Assembly: GCA_029212925.1 (NCBI GenBank)
Contig: JARGOB010000013.1
Location: forward strand, 1-64,000
Direction of reading: 5' to 3'
Origin: Coxiellaceae bacterium
Lineage (GTDB): Bacteria > Pseudomonadota > Gammaproteobacteria > Coxiellales > Coxiellaceae
DNA length: 64,000 nt
Under the pieces are notes generated by a model, which was not told the DNA's origin, did not search any database, and saw only the letters and a list, made by a program, of their open reading frames with translations. How positions within the stretch are numbered: the stretch's first letter is position 1; each line of letters opens with the position of its first letter. Positions 25,742-34,685 of this stretch are shown here, in pieces. The translations under genes were made by a program, and so were the position numbers.

Positions 25742-26926
25742 ATGAATGGCTGGCAGCGGCTTTTGCATGAAAGAACGGATAAGCCGTTTTATATTTTTAA
25801 TGAGCATGTTCTTGCAAGAGCTGCGAATTATTACATCAACCACTTCCCAGGCCGAGTGCTTTTTGCTGTTAAAACAAATCCAGCCCCGCACATACTCAAT
25901 GCCCTAACGCGTCGGGGTATCAATAATTTTGATGTCGCATCACTTGAAGAAGTTAGAATGCTACGTAAGCTTTTTCCTTGCTCTAATCTTTTTTATATGC
26001 ACCCTGTTAAGCCTCGAGAATCAATTCGTGAAGCGTATTACACTTACGGTGTCCGGCATTTTTCATTAGATACACTTGATGAATTAAAGAAAATACTAGA
26101 AGAAACTAATGATGCTACTGATTTGTGTTTACATGTTCGCTTAGCGATTCCTAATACTCATTCTGAGCATAGCCTTTCTGATAAGTTTGGCGTTAGCTCA
26201 ACTGACGCCCCAGACCTTATGGTTGCAGCAAGGGAAGCAGCTTGTAATCTAGGCATCTGCTTTCATGTGGGGTCACAGTGCATGCACCCAAGTGCTTACC
26301 GGATAGCGATACGTTATGCATACAATATACTTAAGCAAGCTTGTGTCGGGGTGGAGTATTTTAATGTTGGAGGAGGCTTTCCGTCAATCTATCCTGGGAT
26401 GTTCCCTCCTGCTTTGGAAGAGTACTTTGCTGCGATAAGTGAAGAGATGGTGCATGTAAAAATGCTGCAACCATCTATCAAATTGTTGTGTGAACCTGGC
26501 AGATCAATCGTGGCTGAATCTACTTCGTTAATAGTTAAGGTGCTGCACCGAAAGGATTATGTTTTATATATCAATGATGGGACGTATGGAGGCTTGTTTG
26601 ATGCGGGAAGTCTTGGCTTTAGTTTTCCAGTACAGATGGCTTCGTTAAAAAATGTTTCGCATGATAATTTAGTGCCGTATAGCTTTTATGGGCCAACATG
26701 CGATTCGCTTGATTTCATGAAGGGGCCATTTTATTTGCCAGCTGATATCAGTGAGGGCGACTATATTGAAATTGGTCAGCTTGGTGCGTACAGCAATTCA
26801 ATGATAACGAATTTTAATGGCTTAGGGGCTCCACGTGAAATTGTATTTGCAAGTAAAGAGCCGATTTTGACGATGTTCAATGATAACAAGGCGTGTGATC
26901 AGTATCTAAAAACAGTAGCAGCATAA
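25742..26926 (+). CDS. PLP-dependent ornithine/lysine-type decarboxylase
   Basis: Fold-III PLP enzyme of 394 residues (ODC/DapDC family). The PLP-binding lysine is K44 in FAVKTNPAP; the glycine-rich phosphate loop is VGGGFPSIYPG; GPTCDSLD at 317-324 contains the catalytic Cys320. That form is typical of bacterial ornithine or lysine decarboxylases; diaminopimelate decarboxylases have a CESSD-type motif. It would yield putrescine or cadaverine. First gene of a same-strand run with the DHS-like enzyme (23 bp downstream) and an agmatinase-type enzyme. Confidence 0.87.
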   Translation: MNGWQRLLHERTDKPFYIFNEHVLARAANYYINHFPGRVLFAVKTNPAPHILNALTRRGINNFDVASLEEVRMLRKLFPCSNLFYMHPVKPRESIREAYYTYGVRHFSLDTLDELKKILEETNDATDLCLHVRLAIPNTHSEHSLSDKFGVSSTDAPDLMVAAREAACNLGICFHVGSQCMHPSAYRIAIRYAYNILKQACVGVEYFNVGGGFPSIYPGMFPPALEEYFAAISEEMVHVKMLQPSIKLLCEPGRSIVAESTSLIVKVLHRKDYVLYINDGTYGGLFDAGSLGFSFPVQMASLKNVSHDNLVPYSFYGPTCDSLDFMKGPFYLPADISEGDYIEIGQLGAYSNSMITNFNGLGAPREIVFASKEPILTMFNDNKACDQYLKTVAA

Positions 26927-26949
26927 TTATATACCATGAGGATAAAGAA

Positions 26950-27999
26950 ATGACTTCACAATTAGCACTTGAAGAGCAGAGTGAGATTCAATCTCTGTTG
27001 AATGAAACAATAGATCATGTTGATATGACGGAGTTCGATGCAACGCCAATTATCAATGCTATGCGAAAAATGTCCTTTAGCTCGAGAGACCTTGCGCGAG
27101 CGACTGATATATTTAACATGATGCTTAATGATAAAAAATGCAGTGTGATATTAACATTAGCGGGCTCAACCTCAGCAGCTGGTTGCATGAAGATTTATGC
27201 AGATATGATTAAGTACAATATGGTCGATGCTATTGTAGCGACGGGTGCTAGCATTGTGGATATGGATTTCTTTGAAGCACTTGGTTACAAGCACTACAGA
27301 GGAAGCCAGTTTGCAGATGATCAAATGCTGAGAAAACATCAAATTGATAGAATTTATGATACTTATATTAATGAAAATGAATTACAGGCTTGTGATCATG
27401 CTATTTATGAAATCGCTAATTCATTGGATCCAAAAGTGTATAGTTCGCGTGAATTTATTTATGAGATGGGCAGATATTTGTCTAATGGACATGCACAAAA
27501 AAGTGAATCATTAGTGCAGCTGGCCTATGAATATGACGTTCCTATCTTTTGTCCGGCGTTTACTGATTCATCTGCTGGCTTTGGTTTGGTATTGCATCAA
27601 GTAAAAAACCCTCAATATCATCTAAGTATTGATTCGATAAAAGACTTCAAGGAGCTTACAGAAATCAAAATGAGCGCAGGCACCACAGGTTTATTGATGG
27701 TGGGAGGCGGGGTTCCAAAAAACTTTGTACAAGATACAGTGGTTTGTGCTGAAATTTTGGGGTGTGATGCCGAGATGCATAAATATGCTGTGCAGATTAC
27801 GGTGGCTGATGTTCGGGATGGGGCTTGCTCAAGCTCTACATTAAAAGAGGCATGTTCCTGGGGTAAGGTCGATACGGCATATGAACAAATGGTTTTTGCA
27901 GAGGCTACTACGGTTGTGCCTTTATTAGCGAGCAGTGCTTACCACACGGGCAATTGGAGGGGTCGTAGGCGTAAGCAATACAACTGTATTTTTAAATAA
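26950..27999 (+). CDS. deoxyhypusine-synthase-like enzyme (probable homospermidine synthase)
   Basis: NAD-dependent aminobutyl-transfer enzyme of 349 residues. TLAGSTSAAGCMKI and VDAIVATGASIVD are DHS-family NAD-site patterns, and SWGKV contains K306, equivalent to the lysine that forms the enzyme-imine intermediate (Lys329 in human DHS). Bacteria lack the eIF5A substrate; bacterial members act on free polyamines, giving homospermidine or related compounds. Position between a decarboxylase and a ureohydrolase supports a polyamine route. The exact product is unknown. Confidence 0.85.
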   Translation: MTSQLALEEQSEIQSLLNETIDHVDMTEFDATPIINAMRKMSFSSRDLARATDIFNMMLNDKKCSVILTLAGSTSAAGCMKIYADMIKYNMVDAIVATGASIVDMDFFEALGYKHYRGSQFADDQMLRKHQIDRIYDTYINENELQACDHAIYEIANSLDPKVYSSREFIYEMGRYLSNGHAQKSESLVQLAYEYDVPIFCPAFTDSSAGFGLVLHQVKNPQYHLSIDSIKDFKELTEIKMSAGTTGLLMVGGGVPKNFVQDTVVCAEILGCDAEMHKYAVQITVADVRDGACSSSTLKEACSWGKVDTAYEQMVFAEATTVVPLLASSAYHTGNWRGRRRKQYNCIFK

Positions 28000-28011
28000 T
28001 TTGGAGGATGC

Positions 28012-28893
28012 ATGCAAATTTTGCCACCTAAAGAGGCATTCTTGGGCTTGGAGCCTGAGGACGCAGTTGGATATAAAGAGGCCGATGCTGTCGTTATTCC
28101 TTTTGGCCTGGAGGCTTCAGTCAGTTATGGTGCTGGTACGGCACAAGGGCCAGCGGCAATTATTGCTGCATCGCACGAAGTAGAACTATTTGATGAGGAG
28201 TTATGGTATGAACCGTTTCGTAACATTGGTATCGTTACTTTACAGGAAGAGCCCGTCGCCACCCCAATTAAAGCCGCCTTGCAGCAACTTGAAGCCTCCG
28301 TCGAAAGAATTATTGAAGACAAAAAATTCCCGTTGATATTGGGGGGAGAGCACTCGCTAACAGCGGGGGCTATTCGGCCGCTTGCAGCTAAGTATGATGA
28401 TCTTATTTTGCTGCATTTTGATGCGCATGCTGATTTGCGTGATGGTTATGAGGGTGAGCATTACTCACATGCTTCTGCAATAAGGCGTTGCATGGATGAC
28501 CCTAATATTGAAGTTGTTTCTATTGGTATTAGAAATATTTCAGCTGAGGAGGTTCCATTTTTGGAGGCTAACAATGATCGGTTGCATATGTACTGGGCAC
28601 ATGAGAAAGATCGGTGGGATCACAATGAAATTATTAACCGGTTTAAGGGAAGAGCTGTATATATTACTTTTGATGTGGATGGTTTTGATTCCAGTTTAAT
28701 GCCCGCTACTGGGACTCCAGAGCCTGGCGGTCTATTTTGGCATGAGGCACTAAAAATTATAAGAGATGTGTGTTATGTCGGTAATGTTGTTGCGGCAGAC
28801 ATTAATGAATTATCTCCTATACCAGGAAATCATAGTTGTGACTTTTTAGCAGCTAAACTAGCATATAAGATTTTGAGTTTCGCATTTAATTAA
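28012..28893 (+). CDS. speB: agmatinase-type ureohydrolase
   Basis: Binuclear-manganese ureohydrolase of 293 residues. Metal ligands are intact: H114 in GGEHS, D137/H139/D141 in FDAHADLRD, and D221/D223/D226 in FDVDGFDSS. The length and the TGTPEPGG loop fit the agmatinase group better than arginase. It cleaves urea from agmatine or from an N-aminoalkyl-agmatine, releasing a polyamine. It begins 12 bp after the DHS-like gene. Which guanidino substrate is present is not shown; no arginine decarboxylase of the SpeA type lies nearby. Confidence 0.88.
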   Translation: MQILPPKEAFLGLEPEDAVGYKEADAVVIPFGLEASVSYGAGTAQGPAAIIAASHEVELFDEELWYEPFRNIGIVTLQEEPVATPIKAALQQLEASVERIIEDKKFPLILGGEHSLTAGAIRPLAAKYDDLILLHFDAHADLRDGYEGEHYSHASAIRRCMDDPNIEVVSIGIRNISAEEVPFLEANNDRLHMYWAHEKDRWDHNEIINRFKGRAVYITFDVDGFDSSLMPATGTPEPGGLFWHEALKIIRDVCYVGNVVAADINELSPIPGNHSCDFLAAKLAYKILSFAFN

Positions 28894-28962
28894 TGCAGTA
28901 TACTCTTATAGGCTATTTGTTGTTGGATATATTGGCTTACACGAGATTTTGAGGGTAATCAT

Positions 28963-30012
28963 ATGAAAGTATGTTTTATTATGTATCCGTGGGATAGGGT
29001 TGAACCTGAAACTGATTCAACATTGAGACTGATACATGAGTGTGTGGTGCGTGGGCATACTGTTGCTTTGACTACGGTGAATAATTTGACGATTAGAGAA
29101 AGCATCACAAGTGCTTTTTGTGATGTTTTTTTGAAAGATTCACCCTGCGTTGATAATATCCCTAGTTTTTATAAAAAAGCTAAATTTAAACGGGCTAGGC
29201 TGCCAATAGCCGGTTTTGACGTTATTGTTATGAGAACAAATCCCCCGCTAGATTCACTGGCTTTAAATTTTCTGGATTCGGTGAGTGAGGACACGTTCAT
29301 AATGAATGACCTCAATGGGCTGCGTATAGCAAATAACAAATTATACACAGCTTCATTTCAGGATAATGGAGGAGAATTTATTCCGGCAACCCATGTCTCA
29401 AAAAACCGCGATTATTTGGAACGAATTTTTGAAGAGTCAACGGCTGATAAAATGATACTTAAGCCATTGGATGGCTATGGCGGCAAGGGGGTTATTGTGT
29501 TAGAGAAAAGTGCCCGCCAAAACTTTAGTTCATTATTAGATTTTTATATCAGTTCTAACTCTGATTCGACCGGTGGTAACTATGTGATACTGCAGGATTA
29601 TGTTGAAGGCGCTCATCAGGGTGACATCCGAATTTTGATGCTAAACGGTCAACCAATCGGTTCAATGAAACGGTTACCATCCAGTAAAGATATTCGATCA
29701 AATGTCCATGCCGGAGGAACTGTTGTTAAGCATAAATTAACTCGGCAGGAATTAAAGCTGTGTGAGTTTATTGGGCCCAAACTCGTGAGGGATGGGCTGT
29801 ACTTTGCTGGTATCGATGTGATTAATGGCAAGTTAATTGAAGTGAATGTACTGAGTCCGGGTGGTATATCACGAATAAATAAACTGAACAGAGTGAAGCT
29901 TCAAAAAATGGTAATTGATTTTGCAGAGAGTGTTGTCAATGCTAAAGAGCTTCTGGTGAGTAGAAAGAGTCAATTTAGACAATTGATAGATGAAGCTAAC
30001 CATGAAATATAA
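28963..30012 (+). CDS. glutathione-synthetase/RimK-type ATP-grasp ligase
   Basis: ATP-grasp enzyme of 349 residues forming an amide bond through an acyl phosphate. The N-terminal part has GshB-like MRTNPP; the core has ILKPLDGYGGKGVIVLE (phosphate loop), ILQDYVEGAHQGDIRILML and, near the end, GIDVINGKLIEVNVLSPGG with metal-binding residues. The pattern is closest to GshB. It overlaps the next gene. Since a polyamine route precedes it, it could join an amino acid or peptide to a polyamine; that is inference. Confidence 0.85.
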   Translation: MKVCFIMYPWDRVEPETDSTLRLIHECVVRGHTVALTTVNNLTIRESITSAFCDVFLKDSPCVDNIPSFYKKAKFKRARLPIAGFDVIVMRTNPPLDSLALNFLDSVSEDTFIMNDLNGLRIANNKLYTASFQDNGGEFIPATHVSKNRDYLERIFEESTADKMILKPLDGYGGKGVIVLEKSARQNFSSLLDFYISSNSDSTGGNYVILQDYVEGAHQGDIRILMLNGQPIGSMKRLPSSKDIRSNVHAGGTVVKHKLTRQELKLCEFIGPKLVRDGLYFAGIDVINGKLIEVNVLSPGGISRINKLNRVKLQKMVIDFAESVVNAKELLVSRKSQFRQLIDEANHEI

Positions 30013-31996
30013 TGAAATCATAGATGCCATCCGCCTTGAGAAACCCATTGATACTGTACTGGATGATGGGTCAATTTCTGTGCGTATATCGGATTATGTT
30101 CCCTATATTTGTACAGCGATACACTCAGGTCACAATATGCCTGAAAAGCTACAGGAGATATGTAACCTTACGGAAGATGAAAGACTGCAGGAAGAGGATC
30201 CGTATACAGGACAGATCCTAGAGTCTTTTCCGCTGACGCTGATCTCTCATGACTCTCGGTATGAGTATGACTTAAATCGCGATCAAAATAGCTGTATTTA
30301 TGAGGAGGCTTGGGGGAAAAAGGTCTGGCGTAAAAAGAGAACTGACTCGGACAAATTAGATTCGCTGAAAAAGCATTCAATATATTATTCTATTCTGAAA
30401 GAAATTTTAGATGTTCTAGAGAAAAAATTTGGTGGCGTATTGTTGATTGATCTGCATAGCTACAATTGGAAAGTTAGAAGTTATGATTACGCACCGGTTT
30501 TTAATATTGGCACAAAGCAAATTAATACCAAGCGGTGGGGTAAGGTTTTATCTGTTCTTGAAAAGCACATATCTGAAATTGATTTGCCTAACTTAGAAGT
30601 TAGCTGTGAAAGAAATGTGGTATATAAAGGCGAGGGGTACCAGGCAGCGTTTGTAAGTCAGCATGTGTCTAATACCTTGATTGTTCCATTGGAGATAAAG
30701 AAAATTTATATGGATGAGCTCTGTGGTGAGCCGTTTCCTATTGTAATTGAAGAGTTATCGCAGGGATTATATTTTTCAGTTCTAGAAGCAGCATCCTGTT
30801 TGTTTGATGAATGTAGCAAGAACAAAATAAAAGCATCAGATCTGTATCCCTCTGAAATAGAACCAGTGGTATTTAAAATAGATAAGCAGCTTTATCGATT
30901 AGCGAAGGGTTTTGAAACATTAAATTATGTAAACCCAATAAATTTTCAGGCCGAAAAAAAACGTTTTATGAATAAGAGAGATTACGTTCCGAAATTTAAG
31001 TATCGCCAGCTAAGAATTGATCCGTATCTATTTAAAGAATACTTATATAAATTGCCTGTGTCTGATATTCAAGACCCTATTATTCGAGATATATATCGTT
31101 CAGTAATTGATGGTTATGCAATGAAGGTGGAGTTATTGACCAGTGTTGGCACTAATCAGTTTCTCTATAATTCATTGCGATATTATGGAGAGCCCAACAC
31201 GATAGATATAGAAAATGCCCAGTTCTTATTGCATGCGAGCAAAAAATATTTTTCAAGTGATGATGGTCATAATAATCAACTCGTGAGTGTGGAAGATGCT
31301 GTTCATCAGTTTCAAGCAAGTGCTGATAAAATGAATCTGAATTGTAAGGTTGTATTATCCAAGCGAATAGCGGCAAAGGCAATGGTCGATAATTTACAGA
31401 GAAAGTTGTACGTAAATCAAAATGCCTCATTAACAAAAATAGATATACAGGCTTTAGTGCATCATGAGCTGGGTGTTCATATGGTGACAACTCAGAATGC
31501 TCTTTTACAGCCGTTGAATGTTTTAAAGTTAGGGCTCCCTGGTAATACGTATACTCAAGAAGGCTTGGCAATTTTAAGTGAGTATCTTTCTGGCACTTTA
31601 ACGTTGTCTCGTTTGCAGCAGTTAGCTTTAAGGGTGTTAGCTATTGATATGATGGTAAAGGGCAGCAGTTTTTCTCATGTATATAGGCATCTCAATGAGC
31701 AGTATGGTATGTCTAGTGATGATTCATTTGCACTGGCGGTGCGTGTCTATAGGGGCGGTGGATTTACCAAAGATTACCTTTACTTGAGTGGGTTTCGCGA
31801 TATGTTGGCAGAATATAAAAAAGGTGACATTTTATCGTTACTTATTGGTAAAACGGGCATAAAGTTTCATGCAGCATTGGACTCTTTAATAGAGCGTAAA
31901 ATATTTTCCCCGCCAGCTTATGTGACTCCTGCTTTTAAAATGCACTGTCATAATAAGGATGCTGTGCTTGATTATTTGGTAGAGTCAATAAAATAG
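29990..31996 (+). CDS. N-formylglutamate amidohydrolase / QEGLA-motif fusion
   Basis: A 668-residue two-domain protein. Residues 1-270 resemble N-formylglutamate amidohydrolases: HSGHN at 45-49, SRYEYDLNR and LLIDLHSYNW. The C-terminal half is a DUF1704 (QEGLA) domain with HHELGVH at 491-497 and TQEGLA at 522-527, a zinc-metallopeptidase-like arrangement. These two domains commonly neighbour GshB-like ATP-grasp genes, sometimes fused as here. Function is unestablished; hydrolysis or trimming of an amide-linked product fits. ATG 30002 is an alternative start; either overlaps the ATP-grasp gene. Confidence 0.8.
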   Translation: MKLTMKYNEIIDAIRLEKPIDTVLDDGSISVRISDYVPYICTAIHSGHNMPEKLQEICNLTEDERLQEEDPYTGQILESFPLTLISHDSRYEYDLNRDQNSCIYEEAWGKKVWRKKRTDSDKLDSLKKHSIYYSILKEILDVLEKKFGGVLLIDLHSYNWKVRSYDYAPVFNIGTKQINTKRWGKVLSVLEKHISEIDLPNLEVSCERNVVYKGEGYQAAFVSQHVSNTLIVPLEIKKIYMDELCGEPFPIVIEELSQGLYFSVLEAASCLFDECSKNKIKASDLYPSEIEPVVFKIDKQLYRLAKGFETLNYVNPINFQAEKKRFMNKRDYVPKFKYRQLRIDPYLFKEYLYKLPVSDIQDPIIRDIYRSVIDGYAMKVELLTSVGTNQFLYNSLRYYGEPNTIDIENAQFLLHASKKYFSSDDGHNNQLVSVEDAVHQFQASADKMNLNCKVVLSKRIAAKAMVDNLQRKLYVNQNASLTKIDIQALVHHELGVHMVTTQNALLQPLNVLKLGLPGNTYTQEGLAILSEYLSGTLTLSRLQQLALRVLAIDMMVKGSSFSHVYRHLNEQYGMSSDDSFALAVRVYRGGGFTKDYLYLSGFRDMLAEYKKGDILSLLIGKTGIKFHAALDSLIERKIFSPPAYVTPAFKMHCHNKDAVLDYLVESIK

Positions 31997-32007
31997 AGTG
32001 TAATTAT

Positions 32008-32448
32008 ATGGCAAGAGGTTTAAATAAGGTTATATTAGTTGGTTACTTAGGTGCTGCACCAGAGTGTTATGGATCTGCTAATGGTAGAGATCTGGCTGCT
32101 ATTCGCTTGGCTACAACTCAGACCTGGAGAGATAAGTTATCAAATAAATTGCAGCAGCAAACGGAGTGGCATCGCGTGGTTTTTTTTGGCAGATTGGCTG
32201 AGGTGGCGATTGAGTATTTGAGCAAAGGCAGTCTAATTTATGTTGAGGGCTATTTAAAAGAAAAAAAATGGTTGGATAAATCAGGGGTAACGCGATATGT
32301 CGTTGAGATAATTGCTAAAGAAATGAATATTCTGCAAGGTTGTCATGATAAGAATATTGATGCAAAACCTGACCAGTGTTCGAGTGGTGATTATGATGAT
32401 TATTCGGATGTTATATATAATAGGGTAGATAAGGATACTTTATTTTAG
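32008..32448 (+). CDS. ssb: single-stranded DNA-binding protein, mobile-element type
   Basis: OB-fold SSB of 146 residues: MARGLNKVILVGYLGAAPE start, EWHRVVFFGRLAEVA and YVEGYLKEKKW are diagnostic. The acidic tail ends in DKDTLF instead of the usual DDDIPF, and the linker is short. Conjugative elements often carry their own SSB to protect transferred single strands. It starts 11 bp after the QEGLA fusion gene but has no obvious link to that pathway. Confidence 0.88.
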   Translation: MARGLNKVILVGYLGAAPECYGSANGRDLAAIRLATTQTWRDKLSNKLQQQTEWHRVVFFGRLAEVAIEYLSKGSLIYVEGYLKEKKWLDKSGVTRYVVEIIAKEMNILQGCHDKNIDAKPDQCSSGDYDDYSDVIYNRVDKDTLF

Positions 32449-32912
32449 TTAGCGGCTACCCTAATTGTATGGTGGCAAAAACGCACCGTGCTTAGATATA
32501 TCTGACACAGATCGTGGCGGTTTATAGCGGTAATATGCATCGCAAGGTGTTGATTTTACATTGGTTATAATTGGACTCATTGGCTTTTAATCAATTGGTT
32601 GCTGGTTCGATTAAGTTTGCGCGATAGCAGAATTGAATTGCACGAAGTGCGAGGGTCCATGGAAGGGTCGGGTAATCCAGCACGACCAAAAAGTTATATT
32701 CTATTTTAAATCAATAAAATAAGCAAACTACCTTATCTATAGTAATTAGGTAAAGTAGTTGATTTTGTGCCTATTTGTAGCAAAAACATGTCGTGAATTG
32801 ATGAATTATCTGATTTTTGTGACGTGATTTTCTGAATTACCTGCTTTTTGGGCTGTTCAGTTAGTGAAAATTGTTTGGAATTACAATTTGCATGCAATAG
32901 GTCTTAGATTAA
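32449..32912. other. gene-poor region after ssb
   Basis: No convincing gene. It holds an imperfect inverted repeat at about 32719-32763 (AACTACCTTA and TAAAGTAGTT arms) and a short direct repeat, GAATTATCTGATTTTTG and GAATTACCTGCTTTTTG, near 32802-32852, just downstream of the minus-strand yheU gene. The hairpin may be a terminator for ssb or yheU. Confidence 0.4.
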
Positions 32913-33122
32913 TTAATTTTTATCAATTACGTCGCAATAATCATCACCTGGCAAATATACAATTACTGCATTCCCTGCTTCTAAACGTGATTTTAGTTGC
33001 TGCTTTTTGGAATCAAATGAACGCTCATGTAAACCATAGTCGGTACCTTCGCGAAGGACGATTTCGATTAACAGATTATCAAGGGCTCTACAGCTAAGTT
33101 GTCTGTAGTCAATTTCTACCAT
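32913..33122 (-). CDS. YheU/UPF0270-family protein
   Basis: A 69-residue protein matching the YheU family: DYRQLSCRALDNLLIEIVL then REGTDYGLHERSFDSKKQQL, followed by LEAGNAVIVY. The REGTDYG core is nearly invariant in the family. YheU is a small conserved gammaproteobacterial protein of unknown function, normally chromosomal, so its presence on an integrative element is slightly unusual. The plus-strand frame across it is a shadow. Confidence 0.85.
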   Translation of the reverse strand: MVEIDYRQLSCRALDNLLIEIVLREGTDYGLHERSFDSKKQQLKSRLEAGNAVIVYLPGDDYCDVIDKN

Positions 33123-33417
33123 ATTTTTTTTCAGTAATGGTTGGTCATAAACGGATAGGTATTATAACAGATGCAGAGAGTAAGCTTAACTTTGTAAAAT
33201 AATGGATTTAAAGTGAGATGGTCTTTAACATAATCGCTTTTGGGGGCAGGTCACATAGTGGAAAGTTCTACTAATTTAAGCCCCTAATAATGGGGGGATT
33301 ACCCACTCAGAAAATTTCGAGATGCGCAGTTATAAAAAAGCCTACAAGGCCATGTTTGCTTTAGTAAAATGTACCGGTATGGCATTATAAGGTGGTATTC
33401 TCCACCGGCTGCTATAA
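33123..33417. promoter_or_regulatory. leader region of the Cus-type efflux operon
   Basis: Non-coding stretch with a hairpin near 33286-33300 (CCCCTA and TGGGGG) and another just before the start codon near 33391-33405 (GGTGG and CCACC). These may govern the efflux operon. I see no clear CueR or CusR operator, and no regulator gene is adjacent. Confidence 0.35.
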
Positions 33418-34683
33418 ATGAGAAATAAATTATTTACGAGAGTGTATGGTGCATCTATTGCACTGATTTTTTTATATGCACCTGCAGTGTTAGAGGCAAA
33501 ATCCTTAACTTTAAAACAAGCTGAGCAAATTGCTCTTGCACAGTCACCTGAAGTAAAAGCATTTCATGCTAAAGCGAGCGCATTAGGCCAAGCTGCTATA
33601 GCAGCAGACCAATTTTCTGATCCAAAACTAGCCATTGGTACATTAAATATGCCGGTAAATAGTTTTAATTTTAGTCAAAGTAATATGACTCAAATTCAAA
33701 TTGCGCTCCAGCAACAGTTCCCCAAAGGTAGAAGTTTGCATTACAGCTCGGAGGTGAAGAAAAAGTTGTCGCTTTCTGAGAAAAATAATGAACAACTGAT
33801 GCAATTGCATGTGCTGCAAGGCGTTAGAAACAGTTGGCTACAGTTATATTTGTGGCAGCAAAACAAGAGAATCATTTCCGATCAAAAAAGGGTCTTTAGG
33901 CACTTGCTAAGTGTGACAAAGTCTATGCTTGAAAATAATAAAGCACAGCAAATGGATGTGGTGCGTGCACAGCTTGAAGTATCAGAGCTAGATAACCGCT
34001 TGATTGAGGTCACTCAAAAAATAGATGAAGCTCGTTCAGCATTAGCGCGATGGGTTACAGCTCCAATTGCACTGAGGGCAAAAGCGTCTCGAATTCCACG
34101 CTGGTCAAGCCCACCGAGCATTTCAACGCTAAATAAGCAGCTGGCAAATCATCCTGTTATAAAAAAGGATTCGGCTCTAATGTTGGCTGGCAAAGATGGT
34201 ATTAAGTTGGCAAAGCAGCAGTATATTCCAGGCTTTTTGTTAGGGGTTGCCTATGGAATTAGGCAAGGGGAGCATACCAATGGTGATACGCGCTCTGACT
34301 TCTTAACAGCACAGCTGAGTTTTAACTTACCATTTTTCACTAGAAATCGACAAGACAGAACACTTAATGCAAGTAAGCAGCGATACATTGCAAATGAACA
34401 ATTGCGATACAGTGATTATAGAAATTTAAGAGATACTTTAAGCACGCAGTTTGCAATATGGAAGCAACAAAGCAGTAGTGCTTGGTTATATCGCTCAAAA
34501 CTGGTTCCACAGGCTAAGCAATATGCTGAAGCAACAATGACAGCTTATCAAAACACACAAACCGACTTTCCTACGTTGGCGAGAGCTTATATCCGTGAGT
34601 TAAATACGGAGCTGGGTGGGGTGAAGGCACAGGTTAATCAAGCTATCGCAAGGGTTAACTTGTTATATATACAAGGGCAGTAG
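33418..34683 (+). CDS. cusC: outer-membrane channel of Cus-type efflux
   Basis: TolC-family outer-membrane factor of 421 residues. A signal peptide ends at about VLEA (residues 24-27) and is not a lipoprotein signal. Two OEP repeats follow, with long helices and the LTLKQAEQIALAQSPEV start typical of the family. It forms the exit duct for the CusBA pump encoded next, 2 bp away. The metal type is assigned from the downstream CusA and CusB proteins. Confidence 0.86.
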   Translation: MRNKLFTRVYGASIALIFLYAPAVLEAKSLTLKQAEQIALAQSPEVKAFHAKASALGQAAIAADQFSDPKLAIGTLNMPVNSFNFSQSNMTQIQIALQQQFPKGRSLHYSSEVKKKLSLSEKNNEQLMQLHVLQGVRNSWLQLYLWQQNKRIISDQKRVFRHLLSVTKSMLENNKAQQMDVVRAQLEVSELDNRLIEVTQKIDEARSALARWVTAPIALRAKASRIPRWSSPPSISTLNKQLANHPVIKKDSALMLAGKDGIKLAKQQYIPGFLLGVAYGIRQGEHTNGDTRSDFLTAQLSFNLPFFTRNRQDRTLNASKQRYIANEQLRYSDYRNLRDTLSTQFAIWKQQSSSAWLYRSKLVPQAKQYAEATMTAYQNTQTDFPTLARAYIRELNTELGGVKAQVNQAIARVNLLYIQGQ

Positions 34684-34685
34684 AA

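Noticed and set aside
31152..31571. 139-codon frame antisense to the QEGLA gene
   Set aside because: Opposite a strongly conserved domain; no recognisable protein.
32864..33097. 77-codon plus-strand frame
   Set aside because: Lies opposite the well-supported YheU-family gene; it is a shadow.
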